Source: Cytophagales bacterium
GTDB lineage: Bacteria; Bacteroidota; Bacteroidia; Cytophagales; Cyclobacteriaceae
Assembly (NCBI GenBank): GCA_033344775.1
Contig: JAWPMT010000005.1
Coordinates: 1-64,000 of the forward strand
DNA length: 64,000 nucleotides
Direction of reading: 5' to 3'
Below the pieces are notes generated by a model, which saw nothing but the letters and a program-made list of their open reading frames with translations, searched no databases and had not been told where the DNA came from. The position numbers and the translations under genes were made by a program. Each line of letters opens with the position of its first letter. Position 1 is the stretch's first letter. Below are positions 44,447-52,897 of the stretch, piece after piece.

Positions 44447-44623
44447 GCTATAACATATGCTATGAATGAATAGGGGGTCATCGGTCAGGATATTTTGGTG
44501 GAACTTGGAAACTCCGCCACACCTACGCGGCCCGAAGTTTTAAATTTAAATCAAGGCGTGGCTATGTGCGAGACGAGAGGTTAGTGCTTTCTAATCCCCA
44601 CTCATCATAGCTGGTCGTTAGAC
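44447..44623 (+). other. attC-like site 7
   Basis: Left arm is TAAC-5 nt-CTATGAATGAATAGGGGG; right arm complement is TAAC-6 nt-CTATGATGAGTGGGGA. It ends in GTTAGAC (44617-44623), a perfect GTTRRRY. The inner CCTACGCGGCCCG is shared with site 2. Confidence 0.75.
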
Positions 44624-44648
44624 TCAAAAGAGAACCACATAAGTCAAT

Positions 44649-45722
44649 ATGCAAGTTTCAGAATTATTAAAACTCACAAATTGGTTTGATGAGCACTTTA
44701 TAGAAACAGGTGTCTCTCAAAAATTTGCCGCTCTGCACAGTATTTTGAACAATAATTCAAGTGCTCGAAGAAATCATAATCAGCAATTTCAATCATTCGA
44801 TGCTCAGAAAGAAGATCTACTAAATGCTATTGGAGTAATTAATTTCAAGTCACTAAGCCTTGAACAGATTAAATTTTTGGAACAACTTAATATCGTTGGT
44901 TTAGTAGGAAGTTCCGGGATTGGGATAATTGAAGAAATACTATTCAAAAACTCTCTGGATATTACAACGGCTACAATCAAGATTGGAGAGCTTAATACCA
45001 CAATGTCGGCGGCTCAGAGGACAATCCAGGAAATAAAAACAACACTTAGTAAGTCGTTTAGTTTGGACGAACATGATGAAATTCCAGAAGATTCTGTATT
45101 GATGAGAATTTACTTTCAACAGGAAGTATCCATTCAAAACTTAGCTGATTTCAAAAAGCTCAGTGCTACCTGGTATGACATAGGACGTGGTATAGCAATG
45201 GCACAAAATAAGAGTCCAGAAGACTTTGAGATAATCGGAGCACAAAAAGGTTCTGTCATTTTAGAATTAGCAGTTGCCGCAGGTATTGCCACTACTGTAA
45301 GTAAAATTTTACTTGAGGGGTTGAAGGTGGCTGATCGAGTACTGGACATACTGAAGAAAGCCCAGGAACTCAAAAAAATGAAATTAAGTAATAAGAAAAT
45401 AGAACAGGAACTAGAGAAAGAAGCCCAGTTGGAGAAAGAAAAAGGTGTTTCCTCTATTCTTAATTCCGCTGTTGACTCACTAAAACTTGATAAAACAAAC
45501 CAAGGCGATAAGGTAGAAGCTCTTGAGAAATCAATTAAGAAATTGATTGACTTTACTCAGAAAGGGGGCTTAGTGGATTTTGTACAAAAAGATCAAGATG
45601 ATACGGATGAGGAAGGCAATTCAGAAGTACGAAATGAACTTAAAAGTCTAAACTCAAACATTTCTGAAATCCGACTATTGGAAAGTAAGAACTATGATCA
45701 AAAGGAAGGTTCTGAGAAATAG
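44649..45722 (+). CDS. Unrecognised protein with hydrophobic helix and coiled coil
   Basis: This 357-residue protein starts with a soluble helical part. A hydrophobic segment follows near 205-230 (GAQKGSVILELAVAAGIATTVSKILLEGL) and then long charged helices (about 240-350). The GSVILELAVAAGIATT-type stretch resembles a recurring motif in effector-associated domains of bacterial conflict systems, but I cannot prove that link. It starts 25 bp after an attC-like site. An XRE gene converges on it 4 bp past the stop, and with 46045-46275 they form one cassette. Confidence 0.62.
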   Translation: MQVSELLKLTNWFDEHFIETGVSQKFAALHSILNNNSSARRNHNQQFQSFDAQKEDLLNAIGVINFKSLSLEQIKFLEQLNIVGLVGSSGIGIIEEILFKNSLDITTATIKIGELNTTMSAAQRTIQEIKTTLSKSFSLDEHDEIPEDSVLMRIYFQQEVSIQNLADFKKLSATWYDIGRGIAMAQNKSPEDFEIIGAQKGSVILELAVAAGIATTVSKILLEGLKVADRVLDILKKAQELKKMKLSNKKIEQELEKEAQLEKEKGVSSILNSAVDSLKLDKTNQGDKVEALEKSIKKLIDFTQKGGLVDFVQKDQDDTDEEGNSEVRNELKSLNSNISEIRLLESKNYDQKEGSEK

Positions 45723-45726
45723 ATTC

Positions 45727-45969
45727 TTAATCGAATCCTTCACTGAAAAACTCAGAAATTGTCATGTCAAAAGCCTTGATTATCTTCAATAAACTACTGT
45801 AACGTAAATCCTCACCCTTTTCGTAACGACCATATTGAGCCCGCGGGATTTTATGTTCAAAAGCGAAATTCTCATAATTTGAGTATCCTTTGGAAATTCT
45901 TAATGACTTTATTCTGGCCGCTAACTTAGCCAACTCCTCAATTGTAAACTCATCTTTCTTTGTGGGCAT
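45727..45969 (-). CDS. XRE-type HTH regulator
   Basis: The 80-residue protein is a lone Cro/C1-type HTH (IKSLRISKGYSNYENFAFEHKIPRAQYGRYEKGE, LLKIIKAFDMTISEFF). It diverges from the small gene at 46045 over about 75 bp that holds an inverted repeat, so it probably represses that gene and itself. It lies opposite to all other genes of the cassette. Such pairs often regulate a toxic or mobile function. Confidence 0.88.
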   Translation of the reverse strand: MPTKKDEFTIEELAKLAARIKSLRISKGYSNYENFAFEHKIPRAQYGRYEKGEDLRYSSLLKIIKAFDMTISEFFSEGFD

Positions 45970-46003
45970 GCAACAAAGAAAGAGTAGTGGTTATTTTTAT
46001 GTT

Positions 46004-46034
46004 ACCACTTATTAAATACCACTAATAAGTAGTA
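46004..46034. promoter_or_regulatory. Probable XRE operator
   Basis: TACCACT is repeated in tandem (46004 and 46018), and ACTTATTA at 46007-46014 faces TAATAAGT at 46023-46030. The repeats lie between the divergent XRE gene and the 76-residue gene. Confidence 0.55.
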
Positions 46035-46044
46035 TATTTATCGA

Positions 46045-46275
46045 ATGAACCATCTAAACATAAACAGCAAATCAATTGAGGCGTTTGATGACTTCATCGG
46101 ACTTATCGATATCCAACGAGTCCAGAAGAACCTAAGAAACCTACTTCTCTACTACCTGAAAAACGAATTTGAAGAGCTGCATCCTGAATATGGTCTATTC
46201 ATCGAGGATATGGAATTCCTGTTAAACCCACTTGACAAGATCGAGCAACCGGTCTACCGCGAAAACGGCAAGTAA
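46045..46275 (+). CDS. Small helical protein (76 residues)
   Basis: This is a short, acidic, helical protein with a central VQKNLRNLLLYYLKNEFEEL helix and FIEDMEFLLNPLDKI. No family is assigned, but the pattern is common in Bacteroidota next to XRE regulators. It diverges from the XRE gene and shares the operator region. Its stop overlaps the next attC-like site. Confidence 0.68.
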   Translation: MNHLNINSKSIEAFDDFIGLIDIQRVQKNLRNLLLYYLKNEFEELHPEYGLFIEDMEFLLNPLDKIEQPVYRENGK

Positions 46276-46400
46276 CAGGCGATATGGCAAATGCCTGGCC
46301 GGCCGCGCCTCTAAGTGGTTATTTGAATCTGTTCTGCACATCCGGTACTTTAGTAGATATTTGAAAGTTCAGAGGCACATGCTATATCTAAACGTTAGCA
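46270..46400 (+). other. attC-like site 8
   Basis: Left arm is TAAC-5 nt-ATATGGCAAATGCC; right arm complement is TAAC-6 nt-ATATAGCATGTGCC. It ends in GTTAGCA (46394-46400). The length is 131 bp. The left box overlaps the preceding stop codon. Confidence 0.72.
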
Positions 46401-46419
46401 GCAAAAACTTCTACATACC

Positions 46420-47568
46420 TTGAAAATAACACCGAATTCTAAACAATGGAAAAAATGGTCATTGCCATCCAAAGTTACATATCTCTCATTCATCCTAGGT
46501 GTGATATCATTGGTAGTAACTATTGCTCTTGGCATCATTGATATTAGTTATTTGAAGGAGATTAATAGGAACATCGAAAAGAGTGAAATACTGAATGAAT
46601 CTGATAAGCTTCCATATGAACAAAAAAAATTTCTGGATGATAGAATTAATCAGTTCATCCTCTATTTGAATAACCTTCAGAGTAATTACACAGACCGACT
46701 AAAAAGAGAAGAATGCAATATCGGGGATCAAGAGTTTGAAGAACTAAGGATTCTAAGAAATACGCTCAGCTGGATACGAACTGTTTTTTATGAAACCTCC
46801 TACAATAGAAAAATTGAATTCCGTGATCTCCTTCGTAAAAGAGACCTTCCCACGATCTCCTACATATATTTGAAATTTCGGGATAAGAATGTAAAGCAAT
46901 TTCTCATAAGAGATGATATCGATCTCGTCCTTATGGCCAAGTATTTAAATCTTTATGCAGATAAGATTGAATCTACCCCTAATTGGAGAGAAAGGATTAA
47001 CCAAATATCATTTGCACTTGACAATACATTTGACGATGGATTAGCTGGCGGAATATCCAAATCGGTATTCTACAAGGTAGGTTTTCCAAGACCCTCAGTA
47101 ACTTGCTTAGAATCAGATGATCTAACGTTACCAACCGATTTTTATTTATACTCATTTTGGTTGAGACGTTATCGTGAAGGGAATTATGATATCACGAGAT
47201 ATGTAATTGAAAGGTTTATCGAATCACACGATATGGAGAAGTCATCACCAATAGTAGCATCTGACCATCAAAAACTCCTAGATTCACTGAATAATCTGTA
47301 CCCGCCACAAAAGGAGTCATTATCAATTGAGGATAGACTTAGTAGAAAGGGTCTTATTTCTTCTGCAGAAATGATAGAGAACGATCCTGATTTAATCATA
47401 TTAATACTCGGAAGTTTCAGCATGGGTAGTGATAGTGCCAGGCAGGAATTCATGAACTTATACAGCTCTATGGATCGAACTCAGATTGCTCAATTATATG
47501 ACATTCTTGAGAGAGAAAAAGAAAAAAACCAAGAGATCGAAAGAAAGTATGAACAAGACGTTAAATAA
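46420..47568 (+). CDS. Membrane-anchored protein of unknown function, TTG start
   Basis: The frame opens with TTG at 46420, 20 bp after the attC-like site. No ATG precedes the membrane helix (about 22-45), so TTG seems the true start. The 382-residue protein then has a soluble helical domain with many Arg/Lys/Glu residues and a C-terminal coiled coil. No family is recognised. The arrangement, one N-terminal helix and a large cytoplasmic part, is shared with several other cassette proteins here. Confidence 0.65.
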   Translation: MKITPNSKQWKKWSLPSKVTYLSFILGVISLVVTIALGIIDISYLKEINRNIEKSEILNESDKLPYEQKKFLDDRINQFILYLNNLQSNYTDRLKREECNIGDQEFEELRILRNTLSWIRTVFYETSYNRKIEFRDLLRKRDLPTISYIYLKFRDKNVKQFLIRDDIDLVLMAKYLNLYADKIESTPNWRERINQISFALDNTFDDGLAGGISKSVFYKVGFPRPSVTCLESDDLTLPTDFYLYSFWLRRYREGNYDITRYVIERFIESHDMEKSSPIVASDHQKLLDSLNNLYPPQKESLSIEDRLSRKGLISSAEMIENDPDLIILILGSFSMGSDSARQEFMNLYSSMDRTQIAQLYDILEREKEKNQEIERKYEQDVK

Positions 47569-47570
47569 GC

Positions 47571-47675
47571 TGCTAACAAACACTAAAATGAATATGCGAA
47601 ATGAGTCAATGTGAACAAAATACTTCAGTATTTCTAGCAACTTGAAGGCATTCTCATCATAGCTGAACGTTATCA
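47571..47675 (+). other. attC-like site 9, right end of the array
   Basis: Left arm is TAAC-5 nt-CTAAAATGAATATGCG; right arm complement is TAAC-6 nt-CTATGATGAGAATGCC. It ends in GTTATCA (47669-47675). The inner sequence also shares TAGCAACT with site 5. Confidence 0.72.
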
Positions 47676-47707
47676 AGAATTGAATTAAATTCCTACCTCC
47701 ATCACTC

Positions 47708-48538
47708 CTAGTGATCAAACATTGATTGTGCCATTTGGTTCGCTATTTCAACGGTTGATGGGGCTGAAAATGGCTTTTTAAATTCTCTAATCCAATAGAC
47801 AATATGATTGGGCTTCTCGCTACTAATGAAATGTGATGAAGCGGGCAAAACGCATAAGTTTGACATAGGTAGCGCTTCGTATATTTCCATTGTGTGTTCC
47901 ATCAATACGGCATCCCTGTCCCCTACCATGAGCATTACGGGAACATCAATCTTACGGATACTATCCATCGGGATTTCCTTTTGATTTACCATCAGTGCTA
48001 CATGGGTTTTGGTTCTTGGCTCAGGAATCTGCTCATAATTTTTCATCATTGTCACCAATTCAGGGTGCAACCCGGACAATCGGGTATTGGCTCCGGAAAT
48101 GAGCATTCTATCTAGTTTGCTGGTGGATTTATAGCCAATGATCAATCCCAAAATGCCCCCGTCACTATGTCCCCAGATACTGTATTTCTCATGTCCAAGG
48201 TGTTGCATGAGGGCCATCACATCGTCTGCCATGTCAAAATAGTCCAGGTCTCCCTCTGGACAACTGCTACGGCCATGACATCTACTGTCCACAGCAATGA
48301 CCTGATGATGCTCCAGCAACTGAGGAATGATCTGATATCTGCTTGCCACGGATCCCCCATTCCCATGAAGAATCAACAGCGGATCACCCTTGCCAAATAC
48401 CTCGTAATTGAGATCACCCCAATCCAATTTTAATGAAAATCGTTTCCCTTTTACACCTCCATCTAGTTCTACCTTGGTTTGAGCTTGTGCTACCATCATC
48501 GCAGTACACAGTAGCAAGAATAATCCTTGTCTTTTCAC
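47708..48538 (-). CDS. Exported alpha/beta hydrolase
   Basis: The 276-residue protein has a signal peptide ending AQAQ and a complete alpha/beta-hydrolase core. It shows the oxyanion HGNGG near 55, the nucleophile elbow GHSDGG near 123, an acid in VGDRDAV near 208 and a His in SSHFIS near 240. Family members are esterases or lactonases; the substrate is not evident. It faces the cassette array and diverges from the AraC gene at 48606, which may control it. Confidence 0.9.
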   Translation of the reverse strand: MKRQGLFLLLCTAMMVAQAQTKVELDGGVKGKRFSLKLDWGDLNYEVFGKGDPLLILHGNGGSVASRYQIIPQLLEHHQVIAVDSRCHGRSSCPEGDLDYFDMADDVMALMQHLGHEKYSIWGHSDGGILGLIIGYKSTSKLDRMLISGANTRLSGLHPELVTMMKNYEQIPEPRTKTHVALMVNQKEIPMDSIRKIDVPVMLMVGDRDAVLMEHTMEIYEALPMSNLCVLPASSHFISSEKPNHIVYWIREFKKPFSAPSTVEIANQMAQSMFDH

Positions 48539-48605
48539 TTTGATATTTTAAGTTTATACAAACGTATGAGCAGCCTATTTCAAATAATTGTAAGAATCAG
48601 ACAAA

Positions 48606-49409
48606 ATGACGCTATGTGAGGAACACCCCAAAGACTTAGCAGTATCGAAATACATTGACAGGTACCAGCTATTCATGATTCAGGAGCCTGCGTTCTTCAA
48701 AACGATCCCAAATGGCAAGATTGAATGCTACATGGTCAAAAGTGGGGAGTTCAAGACCTGGGATGTCCCGTCACAATCATTTATTTCGGGTGGGTCATCT
48801 GGGATTTTACCGGCTACCAATCAGCCCACTTTCTATCACATTCCTGGCAAACTTATTTGCTTGAATATTAAGCTGAATCTTAACATTGTTGGACTTTCAA
48901 TGTTCAATGGATTGTTAACCAACTGGGCGGGTTTCGATGTGGCTAACTTAATCCCTCTGGAAGAACAGCAGCGCATTCTTGCTAAATGCTCTGAAAGCGA
49001 TATGACCATTCCGGTTTCGGATCTTGACGCTGCCATTGAGTTATCTCTTTGTCGAAATCCAATCAATTCGCAAGTTGAAAAAGTCGTAGCATTGATGGAA
49101 GATCAGCTGACCAGCAAATTCAAAGTATCTGATCTTGCAAGCAACATGGCCATGTCTGAAAAATCGTTGGAGAGAATGGTCAAAAAGCAGTTTAACCTGA
49201 CGCCCAAAGAGTTGTGGCAAGTCATTCGTTTCCAACATGCCTCTCATAAATTAAAAAACCAACCCAATAGCAAATTCATCGATGCACTTGAATTCGGTTA
49301 CTATGACCAATCTCATTTCATAAAAGAATGTCGAAAAATCACCAGTTATTCTCCCAAAGAGCTCTTTTCAAAGATGAAACTTCCAACAAATGATCTCGCT
49401 TTCGAATAA
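48606..49409 (+). CDS. AraC-family transcriptional regulator
   Basis: The 267-residue regulator has an N-terminal sensing half of about 150 residues and a C-terminal AraC HTH pair (VSDLASNMAMSEKSLERMVKKQF and DALEFGYYDQSHFIKECRK, then YSPKELF). The sensing half resembles DUF6597-type domains. It diverges from the hydrolase gene and precedes a Crp-type regulator by 40 bp. Confidence 0.88.
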   Translation: MTLCEEHPKDLAVSKYIDRYQLFMIQEPAFFKTIPNGKIECYMVKSGEFKTWDVPSQSFISGGSSGILPATNQPTFYHIPGKLICLNIKLNLNIVGLSMFNGLLTNWAGFDVANLIPLEEQQRILAKCSESDMTIPVSDLDAAIELSLCRNPINSQVEKVVALMEDQLTSKFKVSDLASNMAMSEKSLERMVKKQFNLTPKELWQVIRFQHASHKLKNQPNSKFIDALEFGYYDQSHFIKECRKITSYSPKELFSKMKLPTNDLAFE

Positions 49410-49449
49410 CTCGCTGACAAATTCTGTTCGCATGGTATTTCATTGAAAC

Positions 49450-50016
49450 ATGGAAAAAATCTATCAGTACTATAAGCAGACGTTTAATATATCTGATCAT
49501 GACTGGGATATCTTTTCTTCTAAATTGATCCAACAAGACTTCAAGAAAAAAGCTCAAATTTTAAAGAAAGGTGAGACCGAAAAGTACCTTTCCTTCATTG
49601 AAGCGGGTATTGTGAGGTTCTATATTCCAAAAATAGAATATGACACTACCATCAATTTGGCCTTTGAAGGTTCGTTTGCCTCTGTTTACGATTCTTTTCT
49701 CACGCAATCTCCTTCAGCGTATGCATGTGAAGCCATAACTGACACCACCTTGTGGCGCCTGGCTTATGATGAATTGCAGAACATTTATTCCGAAACAACG
49801 ATTGGCAATCTAATCGGGCGAAAAGCGGCTGAACAGTTGTACTTATTAATCAAACAACGAGAGTTGTCGTTTCTCAACAAATCTGCAGAAGAACGTTACC
49901 TGGACCTTTTCGAAACCAGGCCTGATTTGATCAAGCATATCCCATTGAAATATATCGCCTCTTATATCGGTGTTACTCCCCAGGCATTGAGCAGAATTCG
50001 CAGGCGCATTACTTAA
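49450..50016 (+). CDS. Crp/Fnr-family regulator
   Basis: This 188-residue protein has a cyclic-nucleotide-binding-type beta roll (about 25-115; GETEKYLSFIEAGIVRFYIP) and a short C-terminal HTH (HIPLKYIASYIGVTPQALSRIRRRI). The phosphate-binding cassette is degenerate, as in most Bacteroidota members, so the ligand may not be cAMP. It precedes the DUF2141 gene by 64 bp and may regulate the group that follows. Confidence 0.9.
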   Translation: MEKIYQYYKQTFNISDHDWDIFSSKLIQQDFKKKAQILKKGETEKYLSFIEAGIVRFYIPKIEYDTTINLAFEGSFASVYDSFLTQSPSAYACEAITDTTLWRLAYDELQNIYSETTIGNLIGRKAAEQLYLLIKQRELSFLNKSAEERYLDLFETRPDLIKHIPLKYIASYIGVTPQALSRIRRRIT

Positions 50017-50080
50017 CCCAGGTTCATTGTTTCGACTTATGGGTGCCTCTAATTTTGGCCCATAATCAAATAATGAAACC

Positions 50081-50515
50081 ATGAAAACGAACAAAATGCT
50101 TCCTGTGCTAATGGCCGTGTTGCTTCCCTTATTGAAATCCTACAGCCAGGAGATAAAACCAGTGGTAAGGGTGTCCAACATTGAAAATATAACAGGTACC
50201 CTTTATATCGGTTGGTACGATGAACCGGAGGATTTTCGTATCAATGACAAAGCCATTTACAGAGAAAAATTGATTGTGAGTAACCAATCAGAAGTCTCCG
50301 TAACATTTGACTACATTCCTACTGGGAACTATGCCATTGCTGTATTTCTGGATGAGGATGATGATTATTTCTTAGACAGGAACCTATTCGGTTTACCGAA
50401 AGAAAAATACGGATTTTCTAATAATACACTGCCAGCATTCAGGCCGGCAACCTTTGAAGAGTCATCCTTTGTCTTGAGCAAAGAGGAACATGTTGTGTCC
50501 ATCAAACTGAAATAA
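50081..50515 (+). CDS. DUF2141-family exported protein
   Basis: The 144-residue protein has a signal peptide ending LLKSYSQ. It has the DUF2141 pattern: an Ig-like small domain with GTLYIGWYD, VTFDYIPTGNYAIAVFLDEDDDYFLDRNLFGLPKEKYGFSNN. Function is unknown. The following DoxX-like gene starts 2 bp after the stop, so they are one operon. Confidence 0.86.
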   Translation: MKTNKMLPVLMAVLLPLLKSYSQEIKPVVRVSNIENITGTLYIGWYDEPEDFRINDKAIYREKLIVSNQSEVSVTFDYIPTGNYAIAVFLDEDDDYFLDRNLFGLPKEKYGFSNNTLPAFRPATFEESSFVLSKEEHVVSIKLK

Positions 50516-50517
50516 CC

Positions 50518-51003
50518 ATGAAACCTCTCATCGTATTGTTAACAGTATTTGTGATTTCCCTGTCTGCTACAAAAACGTTCAGCAGCACCTACAACTTCAC
50601 ACTCTCTGCGAGAATTTCCATGGCCGCTATGTTATGCTTCACCGCAGTTGGGCATTTTGTCTATACCCAGGGGATGTCCATGATGATCCCACCCTTTGTT
50701 CCTTTCAAAATCAGTGTGGTTTACCTGACAGGAATCCTCGAAATCATATTGGCCTTTGGCCTGCTGATTCCTCGATTGCAAGTGTTAAGCGGATGGGTAC
50801 TTATCGTCTTTTTAGCGTTGATGTTACCGGGTAATGTTTATGCTGCCATGCACCACGTGAATTTTCAAAAAGGCACTTTTGACGGACCCGGCCTGACCTA
50901 CCTATGGTTCAGAATTCCGTTGCAATTGCTTTTCATCGCATGGACGTATTTAAGCACTATCAAACCATCACAAATTGTTACCAGTACTCCTGCAGTGCAC
51001 TAA
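50518..51003 (+). CDS. DoxX-like membrane protein
   Basis: This 161-residue protein has four membrane helices in the DoxX/DUF4267-like layout (FTAVGHFVYTQGM, VYLTGILEIILAFGLLI, WVLIVFLALMLPGNVYAAM, PLQLLFIAWTYL). Family members are linked to redox or quinone processes but are poorly characterised. It is coupled to the DUF2141 gene. Confidence 0.85.
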   Translation: MKPLIVLLTVFVISLSATKTFSSTYNFTLSARISMAAMLCFTAVGHFVYTQGMSMMIPPFVPFKISVVYLTGILEIILAFGLLIPRLQVLSGWVLIVFLALMLPGNVYAAMHHVNFQKGTFDGPGLTYLWFRIPLQLLFIAWTYLSTIKPSQIVTSTPAVH

Positions 51004-51132
51004 TAGTAAAAGGGGAAGCATCCACAATGTCTTGGAGCTATGAGTTGATTGACCATGCAAGCAACCACTGGGTTCTTCATCGCCACTCCCCCAAATTCCT
51101 TATCTTGAACTTCTGAACAGAATAAAGCAATC

Positions 51133-52305
51133 ATGAGTAAACGGCAATCAAGAAGGGAGTTTATTGAACTGAGTGTGAAAACGGGCGTGGCAGCTTCGGT
51201 TTTGCCTGCCACATTAACGAGTTGTGAATCTACTCATGCTAAGAACGATCAGGTTACTGAGGACACTTCGAAGCAACTAAGCATCCTTATTCTTGGTGGT
51301 ACGAGCTTTTTGGGACCACATCAAATTGCTTATGCCATTGACAGAGGTCATGCTGTTTCGACATTCACTAGAGGAAAGACGAAACCTACCGTCAATATCA
51401 AATACTTTGATCAGGTGGAGCAACTCATTGGTGATCGGGAGGATGATCTCACGGCGTTGGAAAATCGGAAATGGGACGTAGTGATTGACAATTCTGGTCG
51501 CAGGGTGGAATGGACCCAAAAATCGGCGAGCTTGCTGAAAGAAAACTGTGGCCTCTACCTCTACACTTCTTCTACCGGTGTGTTCTTTCCCTACCTAAAA
51601 AACGATCACAACGAAAGTGATGAAGTGCTGCTCGCCATGCCGGAGGGTGTTGATGAGGACATTAAACCCGTCTATGATTATGGCATCATGAAAGCCAATT
51701 CGGAGTTAGCGGCCATTTCCGAATTTGGTGAAGACAGGGCCATCATCGTAAGGCCTACCTACATGATTGGACCAGCCGACCGAACGAATCGATTCATTCA
51801 CTGGCCCATAAGACTCAGCCAGGGCGGAGAAATCATGGTTCCGGGAAAGGAAACCGATCTGGTACAATATGTGGATGTACGGGATGTCGCCGAATGGATG
51901 ATCCGATTAGCAGAGGAAAAGAAAAGTGGCACCTATAACGCCGTTGGACCAAAATCACAGCAAAATATACATGCCTTTGTCGAGGAAGCAGCCACTGCCT
52001 TTGAAACGGAATCGTCTTTCGTGAAAATAGATAATCATGATTTCCTGAAAACCAATGGGGTCGAATACATCGTGCCGTGGATCATGCCAACTGATGGCAA
52101 CCAGGGCTCAGCCATGATCAATAATGAAAAGGCCATCAAAAATGGGCTTTCCTTCCGGCCGCTACCAGTATCAGTGAAAGACACTTATGATTGGTGGTAT
52201 TCGGATGCCGTAAGTCAGGAACGGCGAGATGAGGTAGCCATCGATCCCAATGGCGTTTTGTCCAGAGAAGCATCTATCATTGAAAAGTGGAAAGCACGGG
52301 GTTAA
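51133..52305 (+). CDS. NAD-dependent epimerase/reductase with Tat-type signal
   Basis: The 390-residue protein starts with a twin-arginine-type signal (SRREFIELSVKTGVAAS) that continues to a lipobox-like LTSC. A Rossmann fold of the extended SDR type follows, with GGTSFLG near 56 and YDYGIMKA as a YxxxK-like pair near 190. A substrate domain is present after it. The Tat signal suggests export of the folded, cofactor-loaded enzyme. The substrate is unknown. It follows the DoxX gene by 130 bp. Confidence 0.86.
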   Translation: MSKRQSRREFIELSVKTGVAASVLPATLTSCESTHAKNDQVTEDTSKQLSILILGGTSFLGPHQIAYAIDRGHAVSTFTRGKTKPTVNIKYFDQVEQLIGDREDDLTALENRKWDVVIDNSGRRVEWTQKSASLLKENCGLYLYTSSTGVFFPYLKNDHNESDEVLLAMPEGVDEDIKPVYDYGIMKANSELAAISEFGEDRAIIVRPTYMIGPADRTNRFIHWPIRLSQGGEIMVPGKETDLVQYVDVRDVAEWMIRLAEEKKSGTYNAVGPKSQQNIHAFVEEAATAFETESSFVKIDNHDFLKTNGVEYIVPWIMPTDGNQGSAMINNEKAIKNGLSFRPLPVSVKDTYDWWYSDAVSQERRDEVAIDPNGVLSREASIIEKWKARG

Positions 52306-52365
52306 TGTCAATTGATTCAGGGATTCTAACTAAAGGCGGAACCAATACGAATAAACTTAGAACAG

Positions 52366-52752
52366 ATGAGTGCTAGAAGACAAGCTCAGGAAATGACTGA
52401 CTATCAGTTGATGCGTGTCGCTAATGGTGAAAGCAGCTGGTTGTTTGGTGCTCCATCGGAAAATTGGAGAAAGACTTGCATCCAGGAGCTGATTAACAGA
52501 GGTTTTGATGAATCAAAATTTCAGCTAGCCCATGAAAAGTTTGAAGATCGGGCCCGACTTCCACTTGACCTTCAAGGCAAGATCACGGCATTCCTAATCC
52601 CTGCTGACAGCTTACATGAAACTGACATTGAAAGGTTCAGGAAGTATGGATATAAAAGGCAAATGAAGCAGTATTATATATTTAAATTTTCGGGGGTTCT
52701 GTTTTATGTGATCCTGGTAATCATTTTGCGAATTATTTATATACCAGATTAG
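52366..52752 (+). CDS. Hypothetical protein with C-terminal membrane helix
   Basis: The 128-residue protein has a soluble, charged N-terminal part (about 1-100; MTDYQLMRVANGESSWLF, WRKTCIQELINRGFDESKF) and one C-terminal membrane helix (about 105-125). No family is recognised. It starts 60 bp after the SDR gene and may be co-transcribed. Confidence 0.62.
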   Translation: MSARRQAQEMTDYQLMRVANGESSWLFGAPSENWRKTCIQELINRGFDESKFQLAHEKFEDRARLPLDLQGKITAFLIPADSLHETDIERFRKYGYKRQMKQYYIFKFSGVLFYVILVIILRIIYIPD

Positions 52753-52897
52753 AAGAGATCATTCCAGTGAATGAAACCAATGTTAGTGGTATTCGGATGA
52801 AGTAGTCAACGATGACCATGAGCCGCCGGGACCACTGCAAAAATGCTATATTAAACCATTAGCGAAATGCAAACTCATTACATACAGTCCATCAACA

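Noticed and set aside
29848-47700. Transposon, prophage or ICE as the cause of the AT-rich block
   Set aside because: No transposase, integrase, terminal repeats, phage structural or conjugation genes are seen; the repeated gene-plus-hairpin pattern fits cassettes better.
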